This document shows positions 1-7,190 of a stretch of 36,643 bases of DNA, piece by piece (position 1 is the stretch's first letter; the number at the start of each line of letters is the position of its first letter). The translations under genes were made by a program, and so were the position numbers. The notes below the pieces were generated by a model. The model worked only from the letters and a program-made list of their open reading frames with translations. It was not told where the DNA came from and ran no database searches. The stretch is from positions 1 through 36,643 of the forward strand of contig CAYJIG010000018.1 in assembly GCA_964370165.1 (NCBI GenBank), written 5' to 3'. The DNA is from JAAYCI01 sp964370165. GTDB taxonomy: Bacteria > Bacillota > Clostridia > Oscillospirales > Ruminococcaceae.

Positions 1-23
1 AAAGCTAAGAATAGTTTTTATCT

Positions 24-55
24 AGAGCTCTTTCCTTTTGGAAAGGGCTCTTTTT
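24..55 (+). terminator. Intrinsic terminator of an upstream gene outside the window
   Basis: A 12-bp stem (24-35 with 40-51, one G-U pair) has a TTTT loop and runs into a T-tract at 51-55. It ends transcription of a gene to the left of the window and insulates the acetyltransferase promoter that follows. Confidence 0.85.
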
Positions 56-67
56 ATGTGAAAAATT

Positions 68-96
68 TTGAAACATTGCATAAAGAATGATATAAT
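68..96 (+). promoter_or_regulatory. Sigma-A-type promoter of the GNAT gene
   Basis: TTGAAA (68-73), a 17-bp spacer and a perfect TATAAT (91-96). The start codon follows about 35 bp downstream. Confidence 0.75.
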
Positions 97-131
97 TTCA
101 AGTAATAGTAAGACTGAATAGGAGAAAGCTG

Positions 132-608
132 ATGAAAGAATTATCATTTAGAAATACTACAAAAGAAGATGCGGCGAAAATTCTTGAATTTATAAAAGAG
201 CTGGCAACTTATGAAAATATGCTGGATGATGTGGTGGCTACAAAAGAATTATTGGAAGAATGGCTTTTTGAAAAAGAAAAAGCCGAAGTGATGTTTGTTT
301 TGGAAAATAATGTACCAATAGGGTATATTTTGTTTTTTCATAATTTTTCGACTTTTCTCGGCCGTTCGGGAATATATCTTGAAGATGTGTATATAAGACC
401 AAAATACAGAGGCAAAGGATATGGGAAAGCGGCACTGAAGAAATTGGCCCAAATTGCTGTAAAGCGCGGTTGCGGAAGGCTGGAATGGGTGTGTTTAGAT
501 TGGAACAAGCCCAGCATAGATTTTTATTTGTCTTTGGGAGCGCAGGCGATGGACGAATGGACGGTGTATAGGCTTTCAGGAGATGAACTAGAAAACTTGG
601 CAGAATAA
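132..608 (+). CDS. GNAT family N-acetyltransferase, diamine/thialysine acetyltransferase-like
   Basis: A 158-residue single-domain GNAT protein, likely cytosolic, that transfers acetyl from acetyl-CoA to an amine. The acetyl-CoA loop reads RPKYRGKGYGKAAL, preceded by the beta-4 stretch YLEDVYI and followed by the C-terminal motif WNKPSIDFYLSLGA. This arrangement, with LEFIKELATYE near the N-terminus, strongly resembles the spermidine/thialysine N-acetyltransferase (SSAT) branch from memory of those sequences. A polyamine or lysine-analogue substrate is therefore an inference. The start at 132 has a GGAGA ribosome site. The gene is monocistronic, with its own promoter upstream and a bidirectional terminator downstream shared with the convergent MATE gene. 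Confidence 0.85.
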   Translation: MKELSFRNTTKEDAAKILEFIKELATYENMLDDVVATKELLEEWLFEKEKAEVMFVLENNVPIGYILFFHNFSTFLGRSGIYLEDVYIRPKYRGKGYGKAALKKLAQIAVKRGCGRLEWVCLDWNKPSIDFYLSLGAQAMDEWTVYRLSGDELENLAE

Positions 609-628
609 TGTTGTTACAGAGTAAAATC

Positions 629-660
629 AAAAAGCGATGTGGAAAACCACATCGCTTTTT
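629..660. terminator. Bidirectional terminator between GNAT and MATE genes
   Basis: A perfect 14-bp stem (629-642 with 647-660) closes an AAAA loop. The arms begin with five A and end with five T, so it works for both convergent genes. Confidence 0.9.
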
Positions 661-681
661 GGATAGCTTGCACTGAATAAG

Positions 682-2019
682 TTAATATCCATACACTTTT
701 TTACCTTTGTAATAAAAGTATAAAGAGATACCGATAGATAAAAATTCTGCAACAGGTACGGCAATCCATACACCGATAAGTCCGAATATTTGCGGTAAAA
801 TAAGCAGAGAAATTACAATGAATACTAAACTACGTGCGATGGAAATGGCAGCAGACACTTTGCCGTTTGAAAGCGAGGTAAACATGGCGGAGAAAAACAA
901 ATTGAAGCCCATGAATATATATGCGGGCAAAAACATTAAAAGGCCTTCTTGCGCCATGGCAAATGTAGGGCTGTCTTTTGCGATAAAAATAGACACGGCT
1001 TGCTCGGAGAAAAGTAAAGTAAATACAATTACCAAGGCTGAGGCAACCCCCACAATAATAAAACTTTGACGCATTATTTTGTGCATGGCAGGCTTGTTGT
1101 TTTCGCCGTACTTATAAGAAATGATAGGGGATACACCGATGGTATAACCGATGTAAATAGCACTTTGGAACATTTGTATGTATAAAATAACACTGATTGC
1201 CGCAACACCCGCATCGCCCACAAGATTGAGTAAAATGAAATTGAATAGCATGGTAGTTATGGATGTGGCAAGAGAACCGACAAGCTCTGAAGAGCCATTG
1301 AACATACTTTGAATCAGTGTTTTGAGCTTAAGGCGAGGTTTCACGAAATGCAATATCCCTTTTCTGTGAAACATGAAATAAAGAAATCCTAACACCCCGG
1401 GCACGGAATTTCCTATACCGGTGGCAAGCCCTGCCCCGGCAATGCCTAAATCTAAAAAGTCGGGCGAAATAAAGAAATAATCCAATATAATATTGGTGAT
1501 TCCACCTGCAATACTGAGGATAAAGCCTAAGGTGGGTTTTCCGGCCGTTATTAAGAATGACTGCGTAAATACAAGAAAAAAGATAGCGGCAGCAAACCCC
1601 GCCAGGCTAAGCATATAGTCGTATGCATAATAATAAAGGCTTTCGCTTATGCTTAATAGGCTCAATGTCTGGTGTGGAAAAGCAAATACTACTATACTGC
1701 AAATGAGGCCTAAAATAGCACCAATGATGTATATAACTGTTAAAAATTCACGTGCCTGCTGAGTTTTACCTTCGCCCATGAACTTTGCAATAACGGCGTT
1801 GCCGCCTGTGGCAAGCATTAAGCCCACCGCCATCACTATGCCCATGAGAGGCATTATTAAATTTACAGCAGCCAATGCATCTTCACCGACAAGGCGAGAA
1901 ACAAACACACCATCGATGATAGTGTAAGTGGACATAAATACCATGGTGAATATCGAAGGGATGGTATATGCCAATAGCGACTTCATGCTGAAATCTTTAG
2001 CCAACGGACTTTTATTCAT
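682..2019 (-). CDS. MATE family multidrug efflux transporter
   Basis: A 445-residue polytopic membrane protein of usual MATE length, with about 12 hydrophobic segments in two similar halves. The N-terminal part (IPSIFTMVFMSTYTIIDGVF, then SRLVGEDALAAVNL) is the classic MATE opening. Members exchange Na+ or H+ for cationic drugs. The start codon overlaps the end of the upstream marR-like gene by 8 bp, so the two are translationally coupled and probably co-regulated. The substrate cannot be inferred; MepA-like drug export is the nearest precedent because MepA genes also sit beside a MarR regulator. Confidence 0.9.
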   Translation of the reverse strand: MNKSPLAKDFSMKSLLAYTIPSIFTMVFMSTYTIIDGVFVSRLVGEDALAAVNLIMPLMGIVMAVGLMLATGGNAVIAKFMGEGKTQQAREFLTVIYIIGAILGLICSIVVFAFPHQTLSLLSISESLYYYAYDYMLSLAGFAAAIFFLVFTQSFLITAGKPTLGFILSIAGGITNIILDYFFISPDFLDLGIAGAGLATGIGNSVPGVLGFLYFMFHRKGILHFVKPRLKLKTLIQSMFNGSSELVGSLATSITTMLFNFILLNLVGDAGVAAISVILYIQMFQSAIYIGYTIGVSPIISYKYGENNKPAMHKIMRQSFIIVGVASALVIVFTLLFSEQAVSIFIAKDSPTFAMAQEGLLMFLPAYIFMGFNLFFSAMFTSLSNGKVSAAISIARSLVFIVISLLILPQIFGLIGVWIAVPVAEFLSIGISLYFYYKGKKVYGY

Positions 2020-2470
2020 TTTCTGTCCCTTTTGTCATTTCCTCGTGCATAGATTCTGCTAAAAATGATAGCATATCGCACAGCAGATCTACTTGCTTTT
2101 CACCAAACTTTTCTTCCAGTTTTTGTGCGGCAATGCGTTCTATTTTTTTGTCCTCATCAGACCAATAACTTTTTGTGGGATCTACAGATAAATAGAAAAC
2201 ACGTTTATCTTGCGTACTTTGTGTGCGGATAATATACCCTTTTTTTGCCAGTTCATTTATTTTTTGTGTTACGGCAGGCCGGGTTATTTTAAGCAAGTCT
2301 GCTATTTGCGAGGAAGTATACTTGTTTGGGTGTGCATCAATAATGTTTAAATATAGCGTATCATGGTAAGATAAATTGCTTGTTTCTCTATTTTGATATA
2401 AAGAATTCAGCTCGGCAATAGACATATCGTGGCTCAATTTGTCTATTGTTTTTATAAGACGGTCACTCAT
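2012..2470 (-). CDS. MarR family transcriptional regulator
   Basis: A 152-residue winged-helix protein of typical MarR size. The recognition region is SSQIADLLKITRPAVTQKIN (residues about 54-73), followed by a wing region KKGYIIRTQSTQDKRVFYL with the family Asp-x-Arg motif. The C-terminal helix would make the dimer interface. It is first in a two-gene unit with the MATE pump and has a AAAGGATC ribosome site. Its promoter carries two direct TAGTTAAG repeats around the -10 box, which suggests autorepression of the pump operon. The effector is unknown. Confidence 0.88.
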   Translation of the reverse strand: MSDRLIKTIDKLSHDMSIAELNSLYQNRETSNLSYHDTLYLNIIDAHPNKYTSSQIADLLKITRPAVTQKINELAKKGYIIRTQSTQDKRVFYLSVDPTKSYWSDEDKKIERIAAQKLEEKFGEKQVDLLCDMLSFLAESMHEEMTKGTENE

Positions 2471-2523
2471 AGATTGATCCTTTCACTCAGCGATAAATAG
2501 TTACTTTTAATTAATTATTTACA

Positions 2524-2559
2524 CTTAACTACTTTAACTTAACTATTTTGATTTGTCAA
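2524..2559 (-). promoter_or_regulatory. MarR-MATE promoter with direct-repeat operator candidate
   Basis: On the minus strand: TTGACA (2559-2554), a 17-bp spacer, and TAAAGT (2536-2531). Two identical 8-mers, TAGTTAAG on the minus strand (2538-2545 and 2524-2531), are 14 bp apart; one ends in the spacer and the other touches the -10 box. They are good operator candidates for the encoded MarR protein. Confidence 0.65.
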
Positions 2560-2614
2560 GACTATTTCTTAAATAATTATAAAAAAATCACTTTCGTGAG
2601 ATGACAAATTGTTG

Positions 2615-2620
2615 TATAAT
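2615..2620 (+). promoter_or_regulatory. Candidate -10 box of guaA
   Basis: A perfect TATAAT lies about 55 bp before the guaA start. No convincing -35 box is at the right distance (TTTCGT at 2592-2597 is the best). The leader is too short to hold a purine riboswitch. Confidence 0.45.
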
Positions 2621-2674
2621 AAGAAAAGAGCATATTTTATATGAAGTAGCTATAGCTTAAACAGGAGGAAATAT

Positions 2675-4204
2675 ATGGCTCATCAAACAGTAATGATTGT
2701 GGATTTTGGAGGACAGTACAACCAATTAATTGCACGCCGTGTGCGCGAAAATAATGTGTATTGTGAAGTGGTTCCATACAAAAAAGCCATAGCGGCTATT
2801 GAAGAAAAAAAGCCTACAGGCATTATTTTTACAGGTGGACCTGCCAGTGTGTATGAAGATGGCGCACCTGATATTGATAAGGCAGTGTATGATATGGGAA
2901 TTCCTATTTTAGGAATTTGTTATGGTGCGCAGCTGATGGCTCAAGCATGTGGTGGCAAGGTGGAGCGTCAAGAGCGCCAAGAGTTTGGCAAAATAGAAAT
3001 ACAAAGTAGTGGTGGATTTATAAAAAGCGTGGTGGATAAAGGCGTTAGTTGGATGAGTCATAACGATCAAATAGTGTCTTTGCCGCAAGGGTTTGAGACA
3101 ACAGCATCCAGTGAGTCTTGCCCGTTTGCAGCTATTGAAGATGTAAGCCGTAAACTTTATGCAGTGCAGTTCCATCCGGAAGTAGAGCATACTGCGTTCG
3201 GTAAAGAGTTTCTGCGTGCGTTTTTGGTAGATGTATGTGGATGCAAGGGCGACTGGACAATGGCAAGTTTTGTGCAGTCCACCATTGAAGAGATTAGAAA
3301 TACAGTAGGGGAGACAGGACACGTGCTTTGTGCATTGTCCGGTGGTGTAGACTCTACTGTGTGTGCGATATTGGTGCATAAAGCAATAGGGCATCGGCTG
3401 CATTGCGTTTTTGTTGATCATGGATGTATGCGTAAAGATGAAGGCGACCAGGTGATGGAGCTTGTCGGTAAGACGTTTGATCTCAATTTAGTGCGTGCAA
3501 ATGCAGGGGATAGGTTTTTGGGTAAGCTTGCCGGGGTTACAGATCCTGAGAAAAAACGTAAAATCATCGGGCATGAGTTTATTGAAGTGTTTACCGAAGA
3601 AGCAAAGAAACTGGGTAAGATGGACTTTTTGTTGCAAGGTACAATATACCCGGATATTATCGAAAGCGGAATTGGCGATGCTGCGCTGATAAAAAGTCAT
3701 CATAACGTGGGTGGTCTTCCCGAGAAATTGGGCTTCAAATTGCTGGAGCCGGTACGCCTTTTGTTCAAAGACGAAGTGCGTAATGTGGGCAGAGAGCTGG
3801 GTATACCTGATGTTTTGGTGGATAGGCAGCCATTCCCGGGTCCGGGGCTTGCTGTGAGATGTCTTGGTGAAGTGACAGAAGAAAAGCTGTTTATCATACG
3901 TGAAAGCGATGCTATTTTACGCGAGGAGATTGCAGCGGCAGGACTGGATAAAGAAATCTGGCAATATTTCACAGTGTTACCGAACTTAAAAAGTGTAGGT
4001 GTGATGGGTGATGCACGTACATATGACCATGCGATAGGCATAAGAGCTATCACGTCCACAGATGCTATGACAGGTGACTGGGCACGTATTCCGTATGATG
4101 TGCTAGAGCGGATATCTTCGCGTATTGTGAATGAAGTGCCGGGCGTGAACAGAATATTGTATGATTGCACAACAAAGCCGCCCTCGACGATAGAATGGGA
4201 ATGA
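2675..4204 (+). CDS. guaA: GMP synthase (glutamine-hydrolysing)
   Basis: A full-length 509-residue GuaA that converts XMP, ATP and glutamine to GMP in purine synthesis. The N-terminal class I glutamine amidotransferase domain has nucleophile Cys82 in GICYGAQ and the His167/Glu169 pair in QFHPEVE. The ATP-pyrophosphatase domain carries the P-loop SGGVDS (222-227). The C-terminal dimerisation domain ends with the conserved TTKPPSTIEWE. The AGGAGG site upstream of 2675 fixes the start. The gene is monocistronic. The 3' end of guaA is a known integration hotspot for genomic islands, and the DNA just after it looks like an att remnant here. Confidence 0.97.
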   Translation: MAHQTVMIVDFGGQYNQLIARRVRENNVYCEVVPYKKAIAAIEEKKPTGIIFTGGPASVYEDGAPDIDKAVYDMGIPILGICYGAQLMAQACGGKVERQERQEFGKIEIQSSGGFIKSVVDKGVSWMSHNDQIVSLPQGFETTASSESCPFAAIEDVSRKLYAVQFHPEVEHTAFGKEFLRAFLVDVCGCKGDWTMASFVQSTIEEIRNTVGETGHVLCALSGGVDSTVCAILVHKAIGHRLHCVFVDHGCMRKDEGDQVMELVGKTFDLNLVRANAGDRFLGKLAGVTDPEKKRKIIGHEFIEVFTEEAKKLGKMDFLLQGTIYPDIIESGIGDAALIKSHHNVGGLPEKLGFKLLEPVRLLFKDEVRNVGRELGIPDVLVDRQPFPGPGLAVRCLGEVTEEKLFIIRESDAILREEIAAAGLDKEIWQYFTVLPNLKSVGVMGDARTYDHAIGIRAITSTDAMTGDWARIPYDVLERISSRIVNEVPGVNRILYDCTTKPPSTIEWE

Positions 4205-4396
4205 CATATTGAAACGGGTAAACCCAGTAACCATAAGGGTTTAAGCGGTTTTTATACCGCCTTTGGCAACAAAATGGCAACATAAAGTATAAAAGATAAA
4301 AACAGCTAACTGATTTTATGAAAATCGGTTAGCTGTTTTTTAATGTTAAAAATTATCGATGGGTTAGCGGTTAAGTGGGCTGGGGATCGATAGAAT
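4188..4396. other. Possible attachment-site remnant at the guaA 3' end
   Basis: The last coding bases of guaA contain CGATAGAAT (4188-4196), and the same 9-mer recurs at 4388-4396. Between the copies lie two TGGCAAC repeats (4264-4270 and 4275-4281) that resemble arm-type sites of tyrosine recombinases, plus a strong terminator. No integrase is present. The reading as a scar of an excised or decayed element is inference. Confidence 0.3.
4298..4342 (+). terminator. Intrinsic terminator downstream of guaA
   Basis: A long stem of about 17-20 bp (from about 4298 to 4317, pairing with 4321 to 4340) with an ATG loop and one G-U pair is followed by a T-run. It is the first strong terminator after guaA. 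The rest of the spacer to 4562 holds no supported gene; a 41-codon minus-strand reading frame (4398-4523) has no ribosome site. Confidence 0.85.
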
Positions 4397-4562
4397 ATTA
4401 TAACAATTCCTTGGCCTTTCGTGCTGTTTGTTCATCCTTTTTACTGAGACATAGACAGATTTTGTAGTTAATCTTTCCGACGGGTAAGCAGTAGATATCC
4501 TTCAAATAGGAAAGGATGTGCATCAAGATGCGGCAAAAGTATAATTTATCTTACACTACCGT

Positions 4563-5219
4563 TCAATTGAAAAAATCAAGTGGAAACTGATCTTTAAGCT
4601 TATAAAAAGAGCTAAGATGCTTTACTACAATAGACTGTGCTTTTGCATCATCGTGATTCATTAGCGCGTCTACCAGCTCAAGATGGTGATCAAGCTGTGT
4701 TTTTTCTTCTTTGACTAAATTTGGCTCATGTAAAATGATGAACTTTACGCGTAAATAAAGTTCTTTTTGATATTTTATTATTAAATCATTACGGCTAAGC
4801 ATTGCAAGCTCTGAATGAAAATCACAGTCGTGCTTCAAACGCCCTAATATATCACTGGAAGCCAATGCATCGTGACACAACAGCGCGATACTTTTCAGAC
4901 GCAAAAAATCAGCTTGGCTACCATACAAAGATGCCAGCTTTACTACCATTTTTTCAAGCGCAATACGCGAAATAGCAATATCTAAAATTGCCTTACTGTC
5001 ATATTCTGATACCTTTACAAATCTATTAGGATAAATATCGACTAAACCATCGTTCGCAAGTTGTTTTAGCGCATCTCGTACAGGCGTTCGACTGATGCCA
5101 AATTCCTCAGAGATTTTTAGTTCCGGTATGTGATCTCCCGGCATAAGTTGCTTTGTCATTATTAAATTTAATATATGGTCATATGTAGGGCGCGTTAAAC
5201 TCGTGTTACGTTTTGGCAT
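4563..5219 (-). CDS. GntR family (FadR subfamily, FCD domain) transcriptional regulator
   Basis: 218 residues. The N-terminal winged helix (about 10-70) contains the signature ISEEFGISRTPVRDALKQLA. The all-helical C-terminal FCD ligand domain keeps the likely metal ligands Asp131, His135, His178 or His179, and His201. FCD regulators usually sense small carboxylates, sugar acids or amino acids. The gene diverges from the dehydrogenase/ABC/transketolase operon. Two perfect TTGTATACAA palindromes in the shared spacer fit the FadR-type GT-N(1-3)-AC consensus, so this protein is the probable repressor of that operon. A GGGAG ribosome site supports the start. Confidence 0.9.
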   Translation of the reverse strand: MPKRNTSLTRPTYDHILNLIMTKQLMPGDHIPELKISEEFGISRTPVRDALKQLANDGLVDIYPNRFVKVSEYDSKAILDIAISRIALEKMVVKLASLYGSQADFLRLKSIALLCHDALASSDILGRLKHDCDFHSELAMLSRNDLIIKYQKELYLRVKFIILHEPNLVKEEKTQLDHHLELVDALMNHDDAKAQSIVVKHLSSFYKLKDQFPLDFFN

Positions 5220-5262
5220 GCTGGGAACTCCCTCATCTAAAGTAATTATTTGATTTCATCAT

Positions 5263-5291
5263 ATTATAGCAGAAATGTTTTGATTAGTAAA
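5263..5291 (-). promoter_or_regulatory. Promoter of the GntR regulator gene
   Basis: Minus strand: TTTACT (5291-5286), a 17-bp spacer, and perfect TATAAT (5268-5263), about 45 bp before the GntR start codon. Confidence 0.65.
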
Positions 5292-5324
5292 CAATTTATC
5301 GATTTAATATATTTTTACTTGCAA

Positions 5325-5334
5325 TTGTATACAA
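5325..5334. promoter_or_regulatory. Distal GntR-type operator palindrome
   Basis: A perfect 10-bp palindrome, TTGTATACAA, lies upstream of the GntR promoter and is identical to the copy at 5559-5568. The 224 bp between the copies are A+T-rich with no supported gene and would allow DNA looping. Confidence 0.65.
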
Positions 5335-5552
5335 ACAGAAACGTTGTTGAAAAATCGTGGGTGTTTTATATTTTTCACATTATTAAACCTCAAAGCTTTA
5401 CTATAGCTGCAGGTTATATCTGTAGATTATGTGAAATAGTTGTTTTTTTTGTAGTTATAAAATGTTGATTTGAGTCAGTAAAGATAATATGGTTAGATGA
5501 AAATTTGTATAAAATGTAAAAAATATACGAAATTTTTCTGTAATTATAACGA

Positions 5553-5582
5553 TTGACATTGTATACAATTGCGTGGTATTGT
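5553..5582 (+). promoter_or_regulatory. Catabolic operon promoter with embedded GntR operator
   Basis: A perfect TTGACA (5553-5558) and TATTGT (5577-5582) flank an 18-bp spacer. The 12-bp palindrome ATTGTATACAAT (5558-5569) fills the first part of that spacer, a classic repressor position. A second TTGACA at 5582-5587 could drive an alternative start with a poorer -10. Confidence 0.7.
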
Positions 5583-5633
5583 TGACATGTTCAGTAAATT
5601 ATTATTCTAAACCGACAGAAAAGAGGCTTGATG

Positions 5634-6671
5634 ATGAAAGCTGTTGTGAAATATGACGAAGGCTCCAAAAAAGTAAAGCTAATGGACATGGAAATGCCCG
5701 AGCCCAAAAAAGGGCAAGTTCGCATAAAAGTATCATATGCAGGTATATGCGGCAGTGATATTCACATATACCTTGATGATGGTGGGTATAACAGCGTTCC
5801 GCCTGTGGTTTTAGGTCATGAGGTATCCGGCGTGATAGATGCAGTGGGCGAAGATGTTGACGATAATCTGTTGGGAAGAAATGTGGTAACGGAGACATAT
5901 GCGATAACTTGTGGTCATTGCAATTTTTGTGTTTCCGGTCGTAAAAATCTTTGTGCAGGGCGAAAGTCTATAGGTAGCGGAGTAAACGGTGGAATGACAG
6001 AGTATGTTGTGGTTCCACAAGGGAACATACATTTTGTACCGCAAGGCCTTAAGATGAGCAGTGCTGCCATGACAGAACCGCTTGCATGCTGTGCACAAGC
6101 AGTATTTGAAAAAGCAAATATCACTCCGGGAGACACTGTATTGCTAACGGGACCCGGTGCCATCGGTCTTATGTGTCAACAACTTGCACAGTTGCGCGGA
6201 GGAAATGTGATTGTAGCAGGCACACAAAAAGATATGCCCCGCCTTGAGATAGCAAAAAAGCTTGGTGCTACAAAAGTGGTCACAACAGATCACGATGGCG
6301 CAATAGAAGAAATAGCAGATTTGTTAGGCGAGTATGGCGCAGATGTAGTGTTAGAGTGTTCGGGTGCTGCCCCTGCTATCAATATGTGCTTGCAGCTGAT
6401 ACGTAAGGGTGGATGTTTCGTTCAAGTGGGTCTTACGGGCAAACCGACCACATTAGATATGAATTTGATAACTTTAAAAGAGTTGGAGATAATAGGAACA
6501 TTCGCACAAAAACCAATTTGGTGGACACGTTCTTTGCAGCTTTTAGGAGAGAAAAAGATTGTTTTAGAAGATCTGTATGAAGAACCGGTGCCTTTAGAGG
6601 ATTGGGAAGAAGCTTTCCAAGGAACTATACGTGGAGAAGGTATGAAACGAATTTTGTCTCCGCAACTATAA
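5634..6671 (+). CDS. Zinc-dependent medium-chain alcohol/polyol dehydrogenase (copy 1)
   Basis: 345 residues, MDR superfamily, sorbitol/threonine dehydrogenase-like. Catalytic zinc ligands are Cys39 (GICGSD), His62-Glu63 (GHE) and Glu148 (TEPLAC). The structural zinc lobe has Cys93, 96, 99 and 107. The Rossmann glycine motif is TGPGAIG. At the end of the second Rossmann strand the usual acidic residue is replaced (VAGTQKD), which may favour NADP. The start at 5634 is chosen for its 7-bp distance to GAGG; 5631 or TTG at 5628 are possible. It is the first gene of the GntR-controlled operon and would oxidise a secondary hydroxyl of the imported compound or an intermediate. The exact substrate is unknown. 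Confidence 0.85.
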   Translation: MKAVVKYDEGSKKVKLMDMEMPEPKKGQVRIKVSYAGICGSDIHIYLDDGGYNSVPPVVLGHEVSGVIDAVGEDVDDNLLGRNVVTETYAITCGHCNFCVSGRKNLCAGRKSIGSGVNGGMTEYVVVPQGNIHFVPQGLKMSSAAMTEPLACCAQAVFEKANITPGDTVLLTGPGAIGLMCQQLAQLRGGNVIVAGTQKDMPRLEIAKKLGATKVVTTDHDGAIEEIADLLGEYGADVVLECSGAAPAINMCLQLIRKGGCFVQVGLTGKPTTLDMNLITLKELEIIGTFAQKPIWWTRSLQLLGEKKIVLEDLYEEPVPLEDWEEAFQGTIRGEGMKRILSPQL

Positions 6672-6774
6672 ACCGATATGTTGTTGCATCAAAAGTATTG
6701 AAAATTAAGTGTTATGCATATTGGTACACAGTGTATTAAATATAATATTTTGGAAATATTATTCAGGGGTGAAA

Positions 6775-7173
6775 ATGATGGAAAAAGGTATTGTTACACA
6801 CGAGAGTATGGGAGATATAAAACAAATGGACGGGCGTGTAGTGTCTTGGCTACAAACCCCCGAAAGCACTAACGGGCAGTATTCTTCGGTTTGTACCTGT
6901 GTTTATGATCCTGGTGCTCGCGCAAAACCGGCACACTCTCATCCGAATGGTGAGGAGACAGTGTATGTCATTTCCGGAACTGGTAAGGTGAAGATAGGCG
7001 ATGAAATTGCAGATATTCGGCAGGGTTCATTGTTTTTATTCCCTCAAGGTGTGCCCCACATGGTGTGGAACACAGGTGCCGAGAAAATGAAAATTGTATG
7101 TTTTTATGCACCTGTTGCCGAAGCTATTTCATATGAGTTCCATGAGGATTTTGATTTTCCGGAGTTTCAATAG
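6775..7173 (+). CDS. Small cupin-domain protein (copy 1)
   Basis: A 132-residue single cupin barrel. Motif 1 is HSHPNGEETVYVISGTG and motif 2 is PQGVPHMVWNTG, giving the His, His, Glu, His metal set. Such small cupins may be isomerases, dioxygenases or ligand-binding proteins, so no reaction can be assigned. An in-frame upstream extension to 6709 lacks a ribosome site; AGGGG sits just before 6775, and 6778 is equally possible. The gene lies between two dehydrogenases, which points to an isomerisation or epimerisation step or a chaperoning role in the same pathway. Confidence 0.8.
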   Translation: MMEKGIVTHESMGDIKQMDGRVVSWLQTPESTNGQYSSVCTCVYDPGARAKPAHSHPNGEETVYVISGTGKVKIGDEIADIRQGSLFLFPQGVPHMVWNTGAEKMKIVCFYAPVAEAISYEFHEDFDFPEFQ

Positions 7174-7190
7174 TAGAAGGAGTGTAGACC

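Noticed and set aside
2621..2674. A purine riboswitch before guaA
   Set aside because: The leader is only about 50 nt, and no aptamer-like junction or terminator is present.
4065..4283. A 72-codon minus-strand reading frame over the guaA 3' end
   Set aside because: It overlaps conserved guaA coding sequence and has no ribosome site; it is a frame shadow extended into the att-like spacer.
4398..4523. A 41-codon minus-strand reading frame in the spacer between guaA and the GntR gene
   Set aside because: There is no ribosome site or recognisable motif. It could be a decayed gene fragment, but the evidence is too thin to annotate.
5250..5468. A 72-codon plus-strand reading frame in the GntR-dehydrogenase spacer
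   Set aside because: Composition is that of A+T-rich non-coding DNA, it lacks a ribosome site, and it covers the GntR promoter and an operator.
6709..6774. An N-terminal extension of the first cupin
   Set aside because: The residues are hydrophobic without a signal-peptide design, and a good ribosome site lies just before 6775.
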